DNA of 64,000 nt from Trichosphaerium sp. ATCC 40318 (taxonomy: Eukaryota; Discosea; Flabellinia; Trichosidae), in the NCBI GenBank assembly GCA_038496445.1, contig JALMLS010000065.1, positions 62,001 to 126,000 on the forward strand, given 5' to 3'. The notes under the pieces are model-generated. The model was not told the origin of the DNA and made no database searches. It saw only the letters and a list, made by a program, of their open reading frames with translations. A program made the translations under genes and the position numbers. This document shows positions 46,001 through 58,100 of this stretch, piece after piece. Each line of letters begins with the position of its first letter. Positions within the stretch are counted from its first letter, which is position 1.

Positions 46001-49000
46001 ATGAGCTCTACGTCTTTCGATACTTCAGCGTGGGATAGTATATTTGGAGAGGATGATAACGAGTTTGGCAATGGCGCAACCGAAGATGTAAAAAAAACCC
46101 GCCAATTTGTTTTATATAGCTTAATTCTGCCTAGAACCCATCGTGGTTTAACAAGGATTGTATTATCTTTCTCATAGACGCACAACCAGCAATGTTCGAG
46201 GAGAATGACAATGGAGAGGTAGATAATACTTAGAAAACAACTATTACGCCTAAAACAACGCTTTTTTAAAGGTTCCTTTCGAATGCGCGATAAAGTGCGC
46301 TATTTCAACATTAACAGATAAAATAATCTCTTCTGACTCTGATCTTCTTGGTATTGCATTCTACGGCACTGTACGCGTTCAATATGACTTTTAAAACAAA
46401 GAAATACATTTCAACTTATTCAGTTATCTTTGTCACGTGACCTAAAACACATATGACAGCACAATAAACTCATAATTGTTTTAGAGAGAAAAAAGAAATA
46501 CAAATGATTTTGCAAATATTTGGGTCTTTTCTGAGCTTGATGTTCCTGACGCTCAACGTATTCGTGATCTTGAAACGTTACTTACGAGTATGGTTATCTG
46601 TTTTTATCGTTATCATATGTGCTGAGTATTTGGTGACCTCTGTAGGGACTGATTTTAGTGCTACATTTGGACATATGGATGGTTCTTTTCCATTCAGTGA
46701 TGCGCTGTGGACATGTAATACAATGTTTTCGAACGTTACTATTAATGTCGGTCACAAACGTGTATTTTTATTCACTAATGAAGATAATCCTAATAATGCT
46801 GAGTCTCATGTCAGAGCTAATGCAATAAAGAAGGTAAGTAAACAAAAAACAGTAAAACAAAAATTTTCTCTTTTTTTTTCATAAAACGCTTTTGATTTTG
46901 CTTTGGCTTTGTGGAGGCTCTATTGAGTATCCTTTGCTAGTATGTAATGTGATTAATTTCCTAGGCTAAAGATCTTTCCGATATGGGTATTGATATTGAG
47001 CTATTCAGCATGAATAAGGCAGGAGAAGAGTTTGATCCTCAACTTTTTTATCAGGATATTATTGCTATTGATGATGATGAGGATACTGGTCGGTATTCGT
47101 TTAATGCTGCTGCAAAGTTCGAAGAATTAAGGTACTTAATTAAATTAATGAACCTACAGTCATGTGTAGACAGCAGGCAACCACAAGTTGGTTTTTTTTT
47201 GAAAAATATAGCGAAAGCAAGTCGTGGTCAAGAGGTGCAAATTAATGGCACCAGTGCGGTTTAAAACGTCCAAGAAACTCTCATAAAGTATCTCAAAGAA
47301 GAATTTGATGTTACCATCTGTTTTCAATTGAACTTGACCGCACAAGCGCTTGAGTTTCTGCCGGCTTTTTTTGTATTTTTTTTTCTTCACGTTTTAACGG
47401 TTTTCTTCTAGGGATCGTGTTCGGCGCAAGGAATTTAAAAAAAGGTCCCTTGGTCGTATTAGTTTAAGTATAGGCGAGAATATAAAGATTGCTGTACGGT
47501 CTTATAATCTTGTACAAGCAGCGAAAAAGAACTCTCATGTAATGCTTGATTGTCGAGAAACTCAGCCTCTAAAAAAAGAAACAAAATATGTCTGTGCTGA
47601 TACTGGATCTCTCTTGATAAAGTCACAGATTAAATATGCATTCCCTTATGGTGGAGAGAGGGTTGAATTCGAGAAAGAGGAGTTAGACGACATCAAAACA
47701 TTCGAAAAACCTGGTACGTACCATTCTCCTTTTTTTCCGCTTTTTTTTGCGTTGGGGCATGTTGCAATTGCTATACTGAAGTCCATTCGTTTTGGATTAT
47801 CTGAGTTGTATATCGAAGGCCACTAGTGTCAGCATAACTGCCATGGATGGCGCATTTCGTTAGGCGAAATTACACGATGTGTGGGTTCGATTCCCGTCTG
47901 TTGACACTTAATTCGACACCTTCATTTTATATTTTCCGTTAGCCACACGTGTTGTTTGGAAATATTAATTTCGTCTTTTGTAGGTATTAGATTGCTTGGT
48001 TTCAAGCCTGTTGATTCATTAAAGATCTACCATAATATCAAGCACTCCTCATTTTTATACCCAGACGAACAAGTGCGTACCTATGCAATAGAAAGAACAA
48101 ACCCTTGTATCTGGATATAATTCTTTTTTTTTTCTTGTTTCGCCTTCTTTCTTTCTTACCTACCTAGTACATCCAAGGATCTACTGTAGCTTTCACTGCA
48201 TTATGGGAAAAAATGTTAGAGATGGGTAAAATGGCTATTTGTAGGATTGTAGCACGAAGCAACTCTTCACCTGCGATGTGTGCTCTTTTACCTCAAAAAG
48301 AAGAATTTGGCGAAGATGGACATCAAATACAACCTGCTGGATTCAATGTTATTACATTACCTTATAATGATGATATAAGACGTCTTGTGATACCTAATCA
48401 ACCAAAAGCAAATGTTGAACAGATCGTAGCAGCCAAGAAAATCGTAACGAACCTTCGTATTCATTTTGACAGTAGAAACTTTGAAAACCCTTCTTTACAA
48501 AATTATTACGCAAATCTTCAAGCTTTGGCCCTTGATCGTGAAGCAGCTGATGATATAGAAGATTATGTACAACCTGATGTTGAAGGGATGTTAAACTTTT
48601 CAAAAGTACTCAAGTCGTTCAACGAAAAGGTTTTTCCTCCTGGTTATGATCCTGATCCTAAAAAGACACCTGGCAAGAAAACTAAGAATGGATCAGGTGG
48701 TGTGAAACGTAAGCGTGATAGTGACCCTGAAAAATCAGCTAAGAGGGCAAAGACTGCTGCTGAGGTTTTAGAGAGGGTTAAGTCTAGAGATTGGGAAACA
48801 ATGCTTTTGACTGGAGCGATTAAGAAGCTTACTGTGGCTGAGTTACGAGGTACAGTTTTTATTTCAATTTTGAGCAAGCATTTATCGGGCTTTATGGACG
48901 AAACCTTTTTTTTTTCCTTAGTATTGCGATTTAACCATCATAGAACGTATGGATGTCATCAGTCTTCGCTATTTTTTGAAAACTAATGTTCTTTTTTCTT

Positions 49001-49251
49001 TTTTTTCTTGTTTTTTTCTAGTTTCTTTATTCGTTTTTTTTTGTGTTAACTGGCATGTTGTAGCATACATAAAATTCAAGGAGATAAAAGTCAAGCTAAC
49101 AGGTCTTAAGAAAGCTGATATTGCTGCTATTGTTGAAGAACATATACGTAGCTCACAAGTCAAGATGGCATCACAATTTAAAAGTAAAATGCAAAGTCAG
49201 AAGTCTTTTTATGCTGACAGTATGGATACTGATTCAGTTTCTTTCTCGTAA
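46001..49251 (+). CDS. ku70: Ku70 DNA-end-binding subunit (XRCC6 orthologue)
   Basis: Ku70 pairs with Ku80 to cap DNA double-strand ends for non-homologous end joining. The acidic N-terminus (SIFGEDDNEFGNGATED) leads into the vWA-like alpha/beta domain: DCIIFLIDAQPAMFE, DKIISSDSDLLGIAFYGT and FANIWVFSELDVPDAQRI. The core follows with GHKRVFLFTNEDNP, LSDMGIDIELFSM, LGRISLSIGENIKIAVRSY and GIRLLGFKPVDSLKIYHNIK. After a basic linker (GGVKRKRDSDPEKSAKRAK) comes a C-terminal SAP motif (LTGLKKADIAAIVEEHI). About ten exons join in frame. The intron at about 47713-47982 contains a tRNA-Leu-like gene. Confidence 0.9.
47828..47906 (+). tRNA. tRNA-Leu(UAG)-like gene inside a Ku70 intron
   Basis: The acceptor stem is GTCAGCA paired with TGTTGAC (one G-T wobble), followed by A73, the usual leucine discriminator. 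The anticodon arm is ATTTC-GTTAGGC-GAAAT, giving anticodon TAG with T33 and G37. A long variable arm (ACAC-GAT-GTGT) marks a class II tRNA. The T arm contains an exact B-box (GGTTCGATTCC). The D arm is irregular: TGCC-ATGGAT-GGCG with extra bases between acceptor and D stem, so the A-box is weak and this could be a tRNA pseudogene. CCA is not encoded. It lies on the same strand as the host gene. Confidence 0.7.
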
Positions 49252-49730
49252 GCACAAATAAAATACTGATTTTTAAATACATCAAGTACAATACCTGTGA
49301 ACGGTCAGAAAACCAGCCATAATACCATGTGCTCACCCTTTTACATCAGGCTTAGGTAATGTATGAATTACTTAATGAAATTCTATACTTAACCTAACAT
49401 CAACTTCTTGTTATTATGCCTTCATCTGCGCGTAGAATCGTTCAAATTAGTGCATTAAGTAGATAAAAGAACCTTTGAAGGGTACAACGTAAATACAAAC
49501 AAGTTGGAGAGCTACACAATATACAAAGTCACAAAGAAGAATCGTTTTGGAAAAGCTCTTTTTATTGAAAGATGTGAGAAGAATTTTGTTATCCTGGTGT
49601 TGTTTACCAGATATTCTTCGCCTTACATCATTGGTGGCATGCACGTGTCTGATATAATGTGACACACATGAGAATTAGGGTCTGAATCGCCTTGTAAACC
49701 AAATGCGGAGTTCCTTTTAGAAAAGATTAA
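49252..49730. other. Convergent intergenic spacer
   Basis: About 480 bp between Ku70 and the next minus-strand gene. CACGTG near 49642. No coding exon or RNA gene is evident. Confidence 0.4.
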
Positions 49731-50781
49731 TTACTTACTCTGAAAGTATCTTACGTACGAAGGGGAACATTGTCTAAAAGTATCAGGGCATGTAAAATGT
49801 ACTGGTATTTCCTGGAATTCACTGCCTACAAAATTAGTATTTGCACCAATGCAATTGCTTGTCAGTTCTAGCAGTTTTTTCGTTACGCCCCTGTTACACG
49901 CGATTAACAAAACAAACAGATTTTGATGCGAAACTTGAATGTTGACGTACGTTTTAGATGTAATCGGATGCAATGTCCATTCGTAGTTCGTTACAAACAG
50001 AGTTGCTGAAATGTAACCTTTTACACCAAGGATATAGTCCCCTACCAGGTGAAGAAACGCTTCAGTTTGTGTTTCTTGTTCTTTGAAAGCATGCTCGATT
50101 AATCCTTTAAGTAGATTGCGTTGAGTTGTATTTGACTTGATGGTACTGGGTAAGTCGTGTTTCTTCCAGTAGGCATTCACATAGGACCATAGACCGTTCG
50201 TCAAGCCTTGATTAGCATCAGGGTAAGATAGAGCCTGTTCAAATATTAATCAAAAATAAAACAAAACGAAACGGAAAGAATCGAATCAAACTGTTGATCA
50301 CGTGCCTTCGTTGCTATGAAATCTTCCCATGATATCTTACCAATAGAATCCTTTCCATCAGTATTTGTAGAAAGCGATATACCATCATTTATGAGGTCAA
50401 GAGCGAAAGAAACTTCTGGTCCAATTACGGGTAACTTCTCGACCATTTTTAAGAATATTTTGAAAATGAGACTGAGGGGACTGGGAGGTGCTGGGTCTTC
50501 TTCGGCCATGATTGCTTGAAATGCAATCAAGTTTGCTACATCTTGCTTATACGCATCTTCAAAAGGCACCCTAAACGCATCAGTGATGTACAAGCTAACA
50601 AAAAGCGAGCAAAAGAGCAATCTCTGGAAGAAAAAGACTTGAAAATAAATTTTACCACGTGCGGAACGTACATGAAAAAAGTATTGAAAAATGTAACAAT
50701 ATTAAATTCTGCTTCGGCTTGTAGTTCGCTCAATACACGTGCTAATGTATCATTCTTCAGTGCTAGTTCTTTTTCCATCAT
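49731..50781 (-). CDS. Hypothetical protein with helical hydrophobic core
   Basis: I do not recognise this protein. The start at 50781 gives MMEKELALKNDTLARVLSEL, a helical N-terminus. After an intron (donor GTACGT) follow YKQDVANLIAFQAIMAEED, a proline-rich turn, and the amphipathic or hydrophobic pair LIFKIFLKMVEKLPVIGPEV and SFALDLINDGISL. The second half (about residues 150-280) is a mixed fold ending in CPDTFRQCSPSYVRYFQSK. Roughly 280 residues in four exons. The middle intron begins with GC (donor AAG/GCACGTGA at 50305) and only this choice keeps frame. No signal peptide. The VIGPEVSFALD region recalls helical bundles of membrane-active proteins, but I assign no function. Confidence 0.6.
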
Positions 50782-51704
50782 TGGAGTAACTTTAGGACAG
50801 TGTACAGGCTCAGGATAAAGAGGTTCGACTTTTTTAAGCGGTACTACGAAATGTCAATGGAATGTGGGATTTATTACTTTAACACGTGCCTGAACAATAC
50901 AAAAATGGTATAAAAGCGACAATAAAGAGAAGCGAAGCTTTAAACATTATGAGACTTCTAATAGAGTATTACTTTCGGCTCTGTATTTCTTGTAAAGTAA
51001 ATTGTGAAGTAATTACTCGCAAGTACAAATGAATACCTCGTATTAGAAATGTAACTCCAGAGGTGTTAACAAAGCAACTTATACTTGTAACTACTTTAAG
51101 ACGTGTAAAGGTATACGGTTTAGACCCAAGTAAAGCCGTAACCAAAGTTGGAAAAAACGAAGATAAACAGTGGTAAAAATCTGAAGCGTCAAAACTTCAA
51201 AAATCATCACTTTACCAAGGTCGTTTCAACAAACTCTACTAAGTTTAATCTTACACTTCCGGTACACATATACATGGTTACCATTGTGGAAAACGCAGAA
51301 TACCTGTACAAGTAAATATCTTTTTATATGCAACTTGAACAACATAGTTTTATTCTTTATTTTAGCTAACGTTTACCAAACTTTATGTACAACATCTAAT
51401 CCTTAACATACTAAAGCTATACCAAGTTTTTCAACAGCATTTCTTGGAATAGAATTGTCTCCGAGGATTGGTTAGACCTAAGAGATCTCACATGTTTAAA
51501 ACATTCGCCTGAAATCAACTTGTTATATTGCAGCAGCGTGACATGCTCAAGGTTTACCAATGAGAAACAAAAGTATTAAAACCTCTGATTCTCCTTTCTT
51601 GAGCCAGTTTACTTGGTAGTCTCCTTATTTCTTCTGCGAGGCCAAAAGAGCCTGAAAAGCGTTAAGTGAACCCAGAAAATTGTACAGTTTGGGACTACAC
51701 CACG
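50782..51704. other. Divergent intergenic region
   Basis: About 920 bp between divergent genes, AT-rich, with a CACGTG near 50884 just upstream of the minus-strand gene. No further gene is supported. Confidence 0.45.
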
Positions 51705-52613
51705 ATGTCTAACGAACAGGCACTACGAAGAGAGATAGACAACTTTAAATATATGATAGAAGAGCTAGAAGACTCATTAGGTAATAACACGCTAATTTGT
51801 AAAAAGTCTCTCCCAAAAAGGCGCCTTTAACGTTTGCTTACAGCCTCATCGCGGAAAAAGAACAAAAGCCTGGAATGCGAAGTAAATGCACTGAGATCTC
51901 AGCTAGCAGATCTAATACAGCTAGTAGAGTCCCAGAAACAAAAGGAACGCTCACTGGCAGAAATGATAATGTGTCTGCAGAGAGAAAAAGAGGCAAATAA
52001 CAATTACAATTTTACGATTTTTCAGTTTTTTTTTTTCTGTTTTCTAATAATGGTGTTATTGTACAGGAGCAAAATATGGCAAGAGTTTCACAACAAGAAG
52101 ACCTTATTGCGAACAAAGCAAAACTTGAACAAGAACTGGAAGAATTGAAAAATGCCTTGCAGAAGCAAAAGGAATCTTCTCCTAAAGTATCTGACTCTGC
52201 TAGTGGTATGCTTGTACATGCTACTAAAGACTCAAAGTCCTATTCCGTAACGTACAAAGGTAAGTATTCGTGTCATCATTTTGTTTGTGACTCGTATTAA
52301 GGTGCAAACACAATTGCAGAATTAAAGGACCAAATCTACTTGTCTTGTGGTGTGGAGGTATGGTGGTTTAACTTAACCTTCTTATACCCATCTAACTTAT
52401 TTTAAAGAGCGTTTATAGCTATGAAATTGAGTACTTGCATAATCTATTTGAGGCAAATGTTGTATTGAATAACTTTGATGATTTCATAAAGTATGGAAAG
52501 AACAAGGTACCTGACAAACTAGTCTTTTCTTAGTAGTTTATTTTGACTTTTCAAAACACGTGACCAATATCTTTTAGAAAGGATACTATTCAGCTACAGT
52601 ATCTAGCAAGTAG
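51705..52613 (+). CDS. Coiled-coil protein with small C-terminal domain
   Basis: The start at 51705 gives MSNEQALRREIDNFKYMIEE, the beginning of about 120 residues of heptad-patterned coiled coil (SLECEVNALRSQLADLIQLV, EQELEELKNALQKQKE). The C-terminal part (SYSVTYKGANTIAELKDQIY through FEANVVLNNFDDFIKYGK) resembles a compact ubiquitin- or doublecortin-like beta-grasp fold, though I cannot confirm it. Six exons, roughly 200 residues. The intron starting at 51993 has no GT donor; GC (GAG/GCAAAT) is the only junction that keeps frame. A cytoskeletal or scaffold role is a guess. Confidence 0.6.
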
Positions 52614-53111
52614 TTCAATTTGGAGTGGTAAACAGGGTCTTTACATGCGTTTGTACAAGAATAAATGAATTCTTGACTTGTTAGATTCACGCGTTCTTGT
52701 TGATCTACAATACCAGATTGGAGGAGAATACGTCTCACTCAGCTTTGATCCCCTGGATCACGTAGCCAGAGACCCTTCCCATTTATTAAATTGGAGTTAT
52801 CTCTTGTACATATACAACAAATTACATAAATCAATTGAAACTCAATCAATCAACACAAAAACTTTTTGAATCGTAATCTGCCATTGTATAGAACTGCTAC
52901 TTGCTGATGTTGTTTTACGATACTACCGTACTTAAACAACTACCTCTCACTTATCAAACGCCAGTAAAATACTTATTTATACTGTCATAATATATTGTAC
53001 TTATAAACCTTTTCAACAAGAATGCGTCTGTGAGCATTTGTTACAGCAAAAAGCCGTAGTGGGATTGAACAAAACGCATACCAAGAAGGTGTTTCAAGAG
53101 TTTATTGTTTA
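52614..53111. other. Convergent intergenic spacer
   Basis: About 500 bp 3'-to-3'. An open stretch at 52678-52869 is short, lacks an ATG and has no partner exon. Nothing else is seen. Confidence 0.4.
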
Positions 53112-54803
53112 TTACAGTGTATCCATCTCAACTTTAGAGTATCTCGAATTAGATTTTACACTTGCAATAGAATCAGCAGGTGGAGAAGTATCAGGCTCAC
53201 CTTTTCCCTTCTTCTTGACCACAATAACAATTACAAATACGACAATCAAAGCTAACACTATCATTACAAATCCGGCAATAGCTGGATAAAGCCATTGTGA
53301 CATTGAAGACCTTGTAGGCGTTGAAGTTGTTTCTGTAGCAGTTTCCTCAGCTTTGAACAAGGATGATTGGATATTAATCACTCTAGTGACTGCCCAAGGG
53401 TTACTCGCATTATCAAATCCACAGATTTCTAATGTTAACATGTATTGCTTGTCTTCAAGCAACGACATATTAGTTGATGCATAGTAGCATAATTCTAGAA
53501 TAGCGAATAAGTTACTAATATAGAGACTCAGTGTTGTGTCGAAAACTTACGAGGCGGCGGACTAGTCGGAGGTTCTGTAGTAGGAACACCAGTAGTTGGA
53601 GCTTCTGTAGTTGTAGGGCTTTCTGTTGTCGCAGATGTGCTCTGAGATGAATCATCTGAGGGTGCCACGGCAGGTGCAGTTGAACATTCGTAGAAAATAA
53701 ACTCCACTGCATCTCCTCCTTCAATCGGAATAGCTGTTGCGTTTACTATAGCAGGTATGCCATCAACAGTGTAGTTCTCAAGTAAAACATCTACAAACAC
53801 AATAAAACTTACATGTTTTTAAGAGCGAAGTGTACCCAAGCCAACGAACAAAATATCATCTGGGCCAAACTCTAGAAAAAGAAACTTTAGTCAGGGATCT
53901 AAACAAAAAGCGCTTTTGTACCAGAGGTTGTCTCAGTAAAAGTTGAATCAGTGCTTGTCTTATAAGACAATTCTACAGGAGCACGAGTAAGTGGTTCTGT
54001 AGGAGATATAGGTGGCGTAGGTTCCGCAGTTGGAGCTATTGTTGGTGCGGCCGGGGCAGTAGGAGCTACAGTTAGCTCTTCAGTTGGTACGGTTGGAGTC
54101 TCTGTTGGCACAACAGGTACAATAGGAGTGATAGGCTCTGTTGGTGGGAGTGTAGTAGGCGGTTGTGTAGTAGGAGCCTCAGTTGTAGGTTGTGCTGTTG
54201 GCGCAACAGTCGGCGGTGGTGTGAGATGAGTTTCAGTTCGTAACAGGGATACTGTGTTACTGGTTCCTGGAGCTTCTCCTGAAACGAAAGTAAGGACTCT
54301 TAAATGCAATAGAAACACCATAAAGAGAAGAAGCAAAAAATAAAACAACAGAATACCTCCAACAAAGATGTATTCATCAAAGTAACTTGACTGGGTAAAT
54401 TTGTCTGGCATATAAGTGTATCTGTCTAATGTCAATTGCCATGTATGTGACGCCAAATCTAGGTAGTAAAGTATATTTGCACTACCTGTCCATCTTGTGA
54501 CATACAAACGATTTGCTACATCAATAATCATCCCTCTGCCAGGTTGCAAATCTTCAGGTGAATTAGGAACTATTGTAAGACTAGTATCACCAATCTACAG
54601 CAGCATTAAAATGATAATCTATCGAAATATCCAACACAAAAAGAAAGTACCTCTGCGTATGTAAGTTTGGTGTCATCGCCTCCAGAAACTGTATAAAATC
54701 TATTTCCAAACGGAATAAATCCTTCTGCCCTCGGATTAGAACCACCATTTGAAGTTATAAGGGCCAACGTGGTCTTGTTAGTTGTCGGATTCCACACTAA
54801 AAT
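53112..54803 (-). CDS. Type I surface protein, propeller-like with Thr/Pro stalk; 5' end unresolved
   Basis: The exon starting at 54803 encodes kelch- or propeller-like strands (ILVWNPTTNKTTLALIT, GNRFYTVSGGDDTKLTY, IDVANRLYVTRWTG, SYFDEYIFVGG). A Thr/Pro/Glu-rich stalk follows (PTTEAPTTQPPTTLPPTEP...). Then comes a small beta-rich domain (YTVDGIPAIVNATAI), a second Thr-rich stretch, a domain with LEDKQYMLTLEICGFDN, a long TM helix (IAGFVMIVLALIVVFVIVIVV) and a cytoplasmic tail ending SRYSKVEMDTL. No signal peptide or start codon could be found upstream of 54803, so a 5' exon is missing from my model or the gene is truncated. Architecture matches the genes at 19223 and 40993. Confidence 0.6.
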
Positions 54804-55111
54804 CTACAAAAAAATCGAACAATCAGCTTCTATGAATGATGTATTTTGTACATCAAAAAATATGGTCAAACTTACTTCAAGAATTATTTTAAGCCGACTT
54901 TATCGGCACTGCAATTTTTTTCAACTTATTTGTAGTTTCCTTCAGAAAGCGGTTGCTTTTATAATAACACTACATCGCTCCCCTTTCTTGTTTCGTTCGC
55001 AATAAATGCGATTATACGCTACTTTTAGTAGCCATCACTCTATTGGGGCAAAACTGGGCGTATAAAATAGGTACAAGGCTCTGTCTACAACTTTAACCGA
55101 GACTACAAGAA
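54804..55111. other. Divergent region between two surface-protein genes
   Basis: It should hold the 5' exon of the left gene and the start of the right gene, but neither an obvious signal peptide exon nor a clear ATG was found. Short, AT-rich, no repeats. Confidence 0.35.
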
Positions 55112-58100
55112 TAAATCTTCTTGTGTCTTTTCGTATCCTTTTCTTTACTCACAACGCCGTTTCTAGACCCTTCAGATTATTGTGATGAAAATAGTTGGAG
55201 TAGTTTATCAAGTTCTACTCGATCGTGCTCTGTAACAACAGGATACCCTTGGATTCAGTAAGAAACGAATAAACATTAAAGAAATATAAATTTCTGACAT
55301 ACTTAGGGGCTCTGATCCGGATTTTAAAATTCGTAAGAACTCGTTTTCTTTTCTGTTGAGAAATTTGTTTTTCATAATGCTGTTTTATCGTAACCATTGT
55401 GTTTAGTATGCTGTGAACTAGCGAATAATGTATCATCGTATGAGTTTTCACAAGGGACAACTTGGAAATACGCTGATTATGGTACTGCGCTTACAGTAAC
55501 ATTCACGAGAAGTATGGTTGGCATATGCAAGAATTGTGGGTGAGTATTTTTGTTCGTCATTTGAAAATCGTCCTTGTATTGTAGGTCTCACTGTTTGATT
55601 AATATAGAGGCAAGAATTATGGTATAGAATACACAAACCGTGCTGGTGTCCTGGGTATACAGAGCACTAATGACGTACGAGCTCAGTAGTTGTAAATCCT
55701 TCATCGATTTTCAAACTAATTTTTTTTTAGGATGTATGGTACTGTGGAGACAGTTCTACTCAGTTAAAATGCCCATACGGATGGGCAGTAACAGGTATGC
55801 TACTACATAAGCATTTAATATGTATTTTGAGCACTAATATTAATATGCGTACTGCTTAGGTGTTTGCTATGGTACAAGTAGCTCACCTTGTACAATAAAA
55901 TGTGGTTCTTCAGGTGACAATCGTCATGCTATCCAATGCAGGAGGCAACTACTTTTCCTTGGAACATGTGATTACAACGAAAGAGATTATGTATCATACT
56001 CTGCTGATGACCTTGGTGGTGCAGTGTACACCGGTACTTTAACTTCAAGCTGTGTAAGCGAGTACGTACATCTTAAACATCTTTTTTTTTATACCCATTA
56101 TTCGTTTTAGTTGGTTTCAACATGTCTCCGGCGATGAAACACGGTATTGTGGAACTCCATCGGGTTCTGCAAGCCTAGAACTAGAGGGTGATGAGTATAT
56201 TTGCAATTGCGAATTCCAATGTGCTGATCAAAATGGATTGTTTTGTCTTGGTGACGAAAGTAGAGCCTATGAAGTATTTTATGAAGTAGTGCCATCTATT
56301 ACCGGAAATTCATTAAGTTTAACGTACAAAACATACTGTAATTGGGAGCGTATTGGCAATACTGCGTTTTCTTTTTGTACGCGTTTTCTCCGCCGTAGTG
56401 CATGGTTCAACAACCTACATACTTATTGCTATAGTCACTGCTGGTGTTGGGAAGGATTATAGAACAGTGAATGCAATACCTTTCACCTATGCGATAGATG
56501 ATAGTGTTACTATTGCACCTGGTACAGCCTACACCATAACGCTTCAGGTACACTTGTCCGATTTTATTGTTGTACTCAGCCAATGTAGGTGAACGGTCCA
56601 GTTGCTGAGCTTGTAGGTTCCGAGTTTGAACAGACGTATACAACTCCGTTTGTAACTACTGCTTCTGGTACAGTACAAAGCGTTGATGGAGCAGCAGTAG
56701 AGGGTGTCTACATGTGTTGGCGACATCAAGATGACGCTGTAGGTACCAACAGAAGTTGTACACGTGCGTACTTTGTGATTAACATTTATTGTTTTGATTG
56801 GTTGACTTCTTTTATAGCTACAACAGCCGCTGCACCTACAAACTATGACTTGGAAATAACAATTGACGGTTCTGATAGTATCGTTACTGGGAGTTCACTC
56901 AACATTGTATTATTTCCTACAGCAGACGATACACATAGCTTTGAAGTCGTTGGCTCTCCAGGCGTGGATGAGCTACCTGTTACGATAACCCACGGTTCTC
57001 CTTACAGCGCTACATTTACTGATTTGTCGCTATACTCTGTTACAGGAAATGTGCGTTGGATCTACTTGAGCCTTTGCAGTTAATTTGTTGAATAGGTTTA
57101 TATGCTTTCGTTTCCAAGTTGTGGTTCAAACGAAGTTGCCCTTCTAGTAGATGGAGTTGACTATGGTATTGTAACAATAAATTCGGAGACTTTACTGCAA
57201 CGCTACAGGCTGGAAATCATGTTATGACTCCGGTAAGTTACAACTTTATTTCTTAGGTGCTTGCTAACACTAGAACTTCAGATAATAGATACGATGATCT
57301 TAATAATCAGTTGAAGGATTTGGAAGAAAAGTTCAATGCTGACAAGATAGTTCTTGAAGAGTTTTTTGATACACTTAACCCTTCTTTCTCTTTTAATGGA
57401 GGTGGATCATCTTATGAAAAAGATACTGCTATATCTACTAGTAAATCAAGTATGTTTCAGTTTGATATGGAAATTAAAAGCGAATCAGGAACAACAGCTT
57501 ATGCTAACGTACGTGTTTCATTTTTTTTGATTTTTTGAAACTATTTTTGTTGCTTCTACGACATCTTGTGTATCTGTTTTAGACATCATATTAAGTATAC
57601 ATTTTAGTGGAATGTTCTTGAGGCTGAATCTACAATATCTATTCGTGTGGGTTTATCTGTGGGGAAATCAACAACAACTACAACTACAGAAAATTTCAAG
57701 ACAAAATTCCATTTATCTGATCCTGAACCTCTTGATTATTTCACTTTTGTTATTGGAGAAGATCCAACATATGGTACACCTGTTTTTACAGGGTTAACAG
57801 GAGAAAGTTCTTGCATACATGAACAAGGTACAAAGGGACTTGAATTGACTTTTTTTAAAGTACAGAATTGTTTTAACTGATTCTTTTGCTCTTTGTAGGC
57901 ACTCAACAACGTGATCAACCTTATTTGCGTGTTGTTGGAGATAGCTTAAAAACAGATATTACAACTGAAAGCGTATCATGGACACTTGAAGCTAGTAATC
58001 AAGGTGACACTACTGTCTCATATAAACTATATGCTTTCGGTGACTCTACACCTGTCACTGGTCTAAGGTATACATTCCCTGAAGAATTCATAGCTATAGC

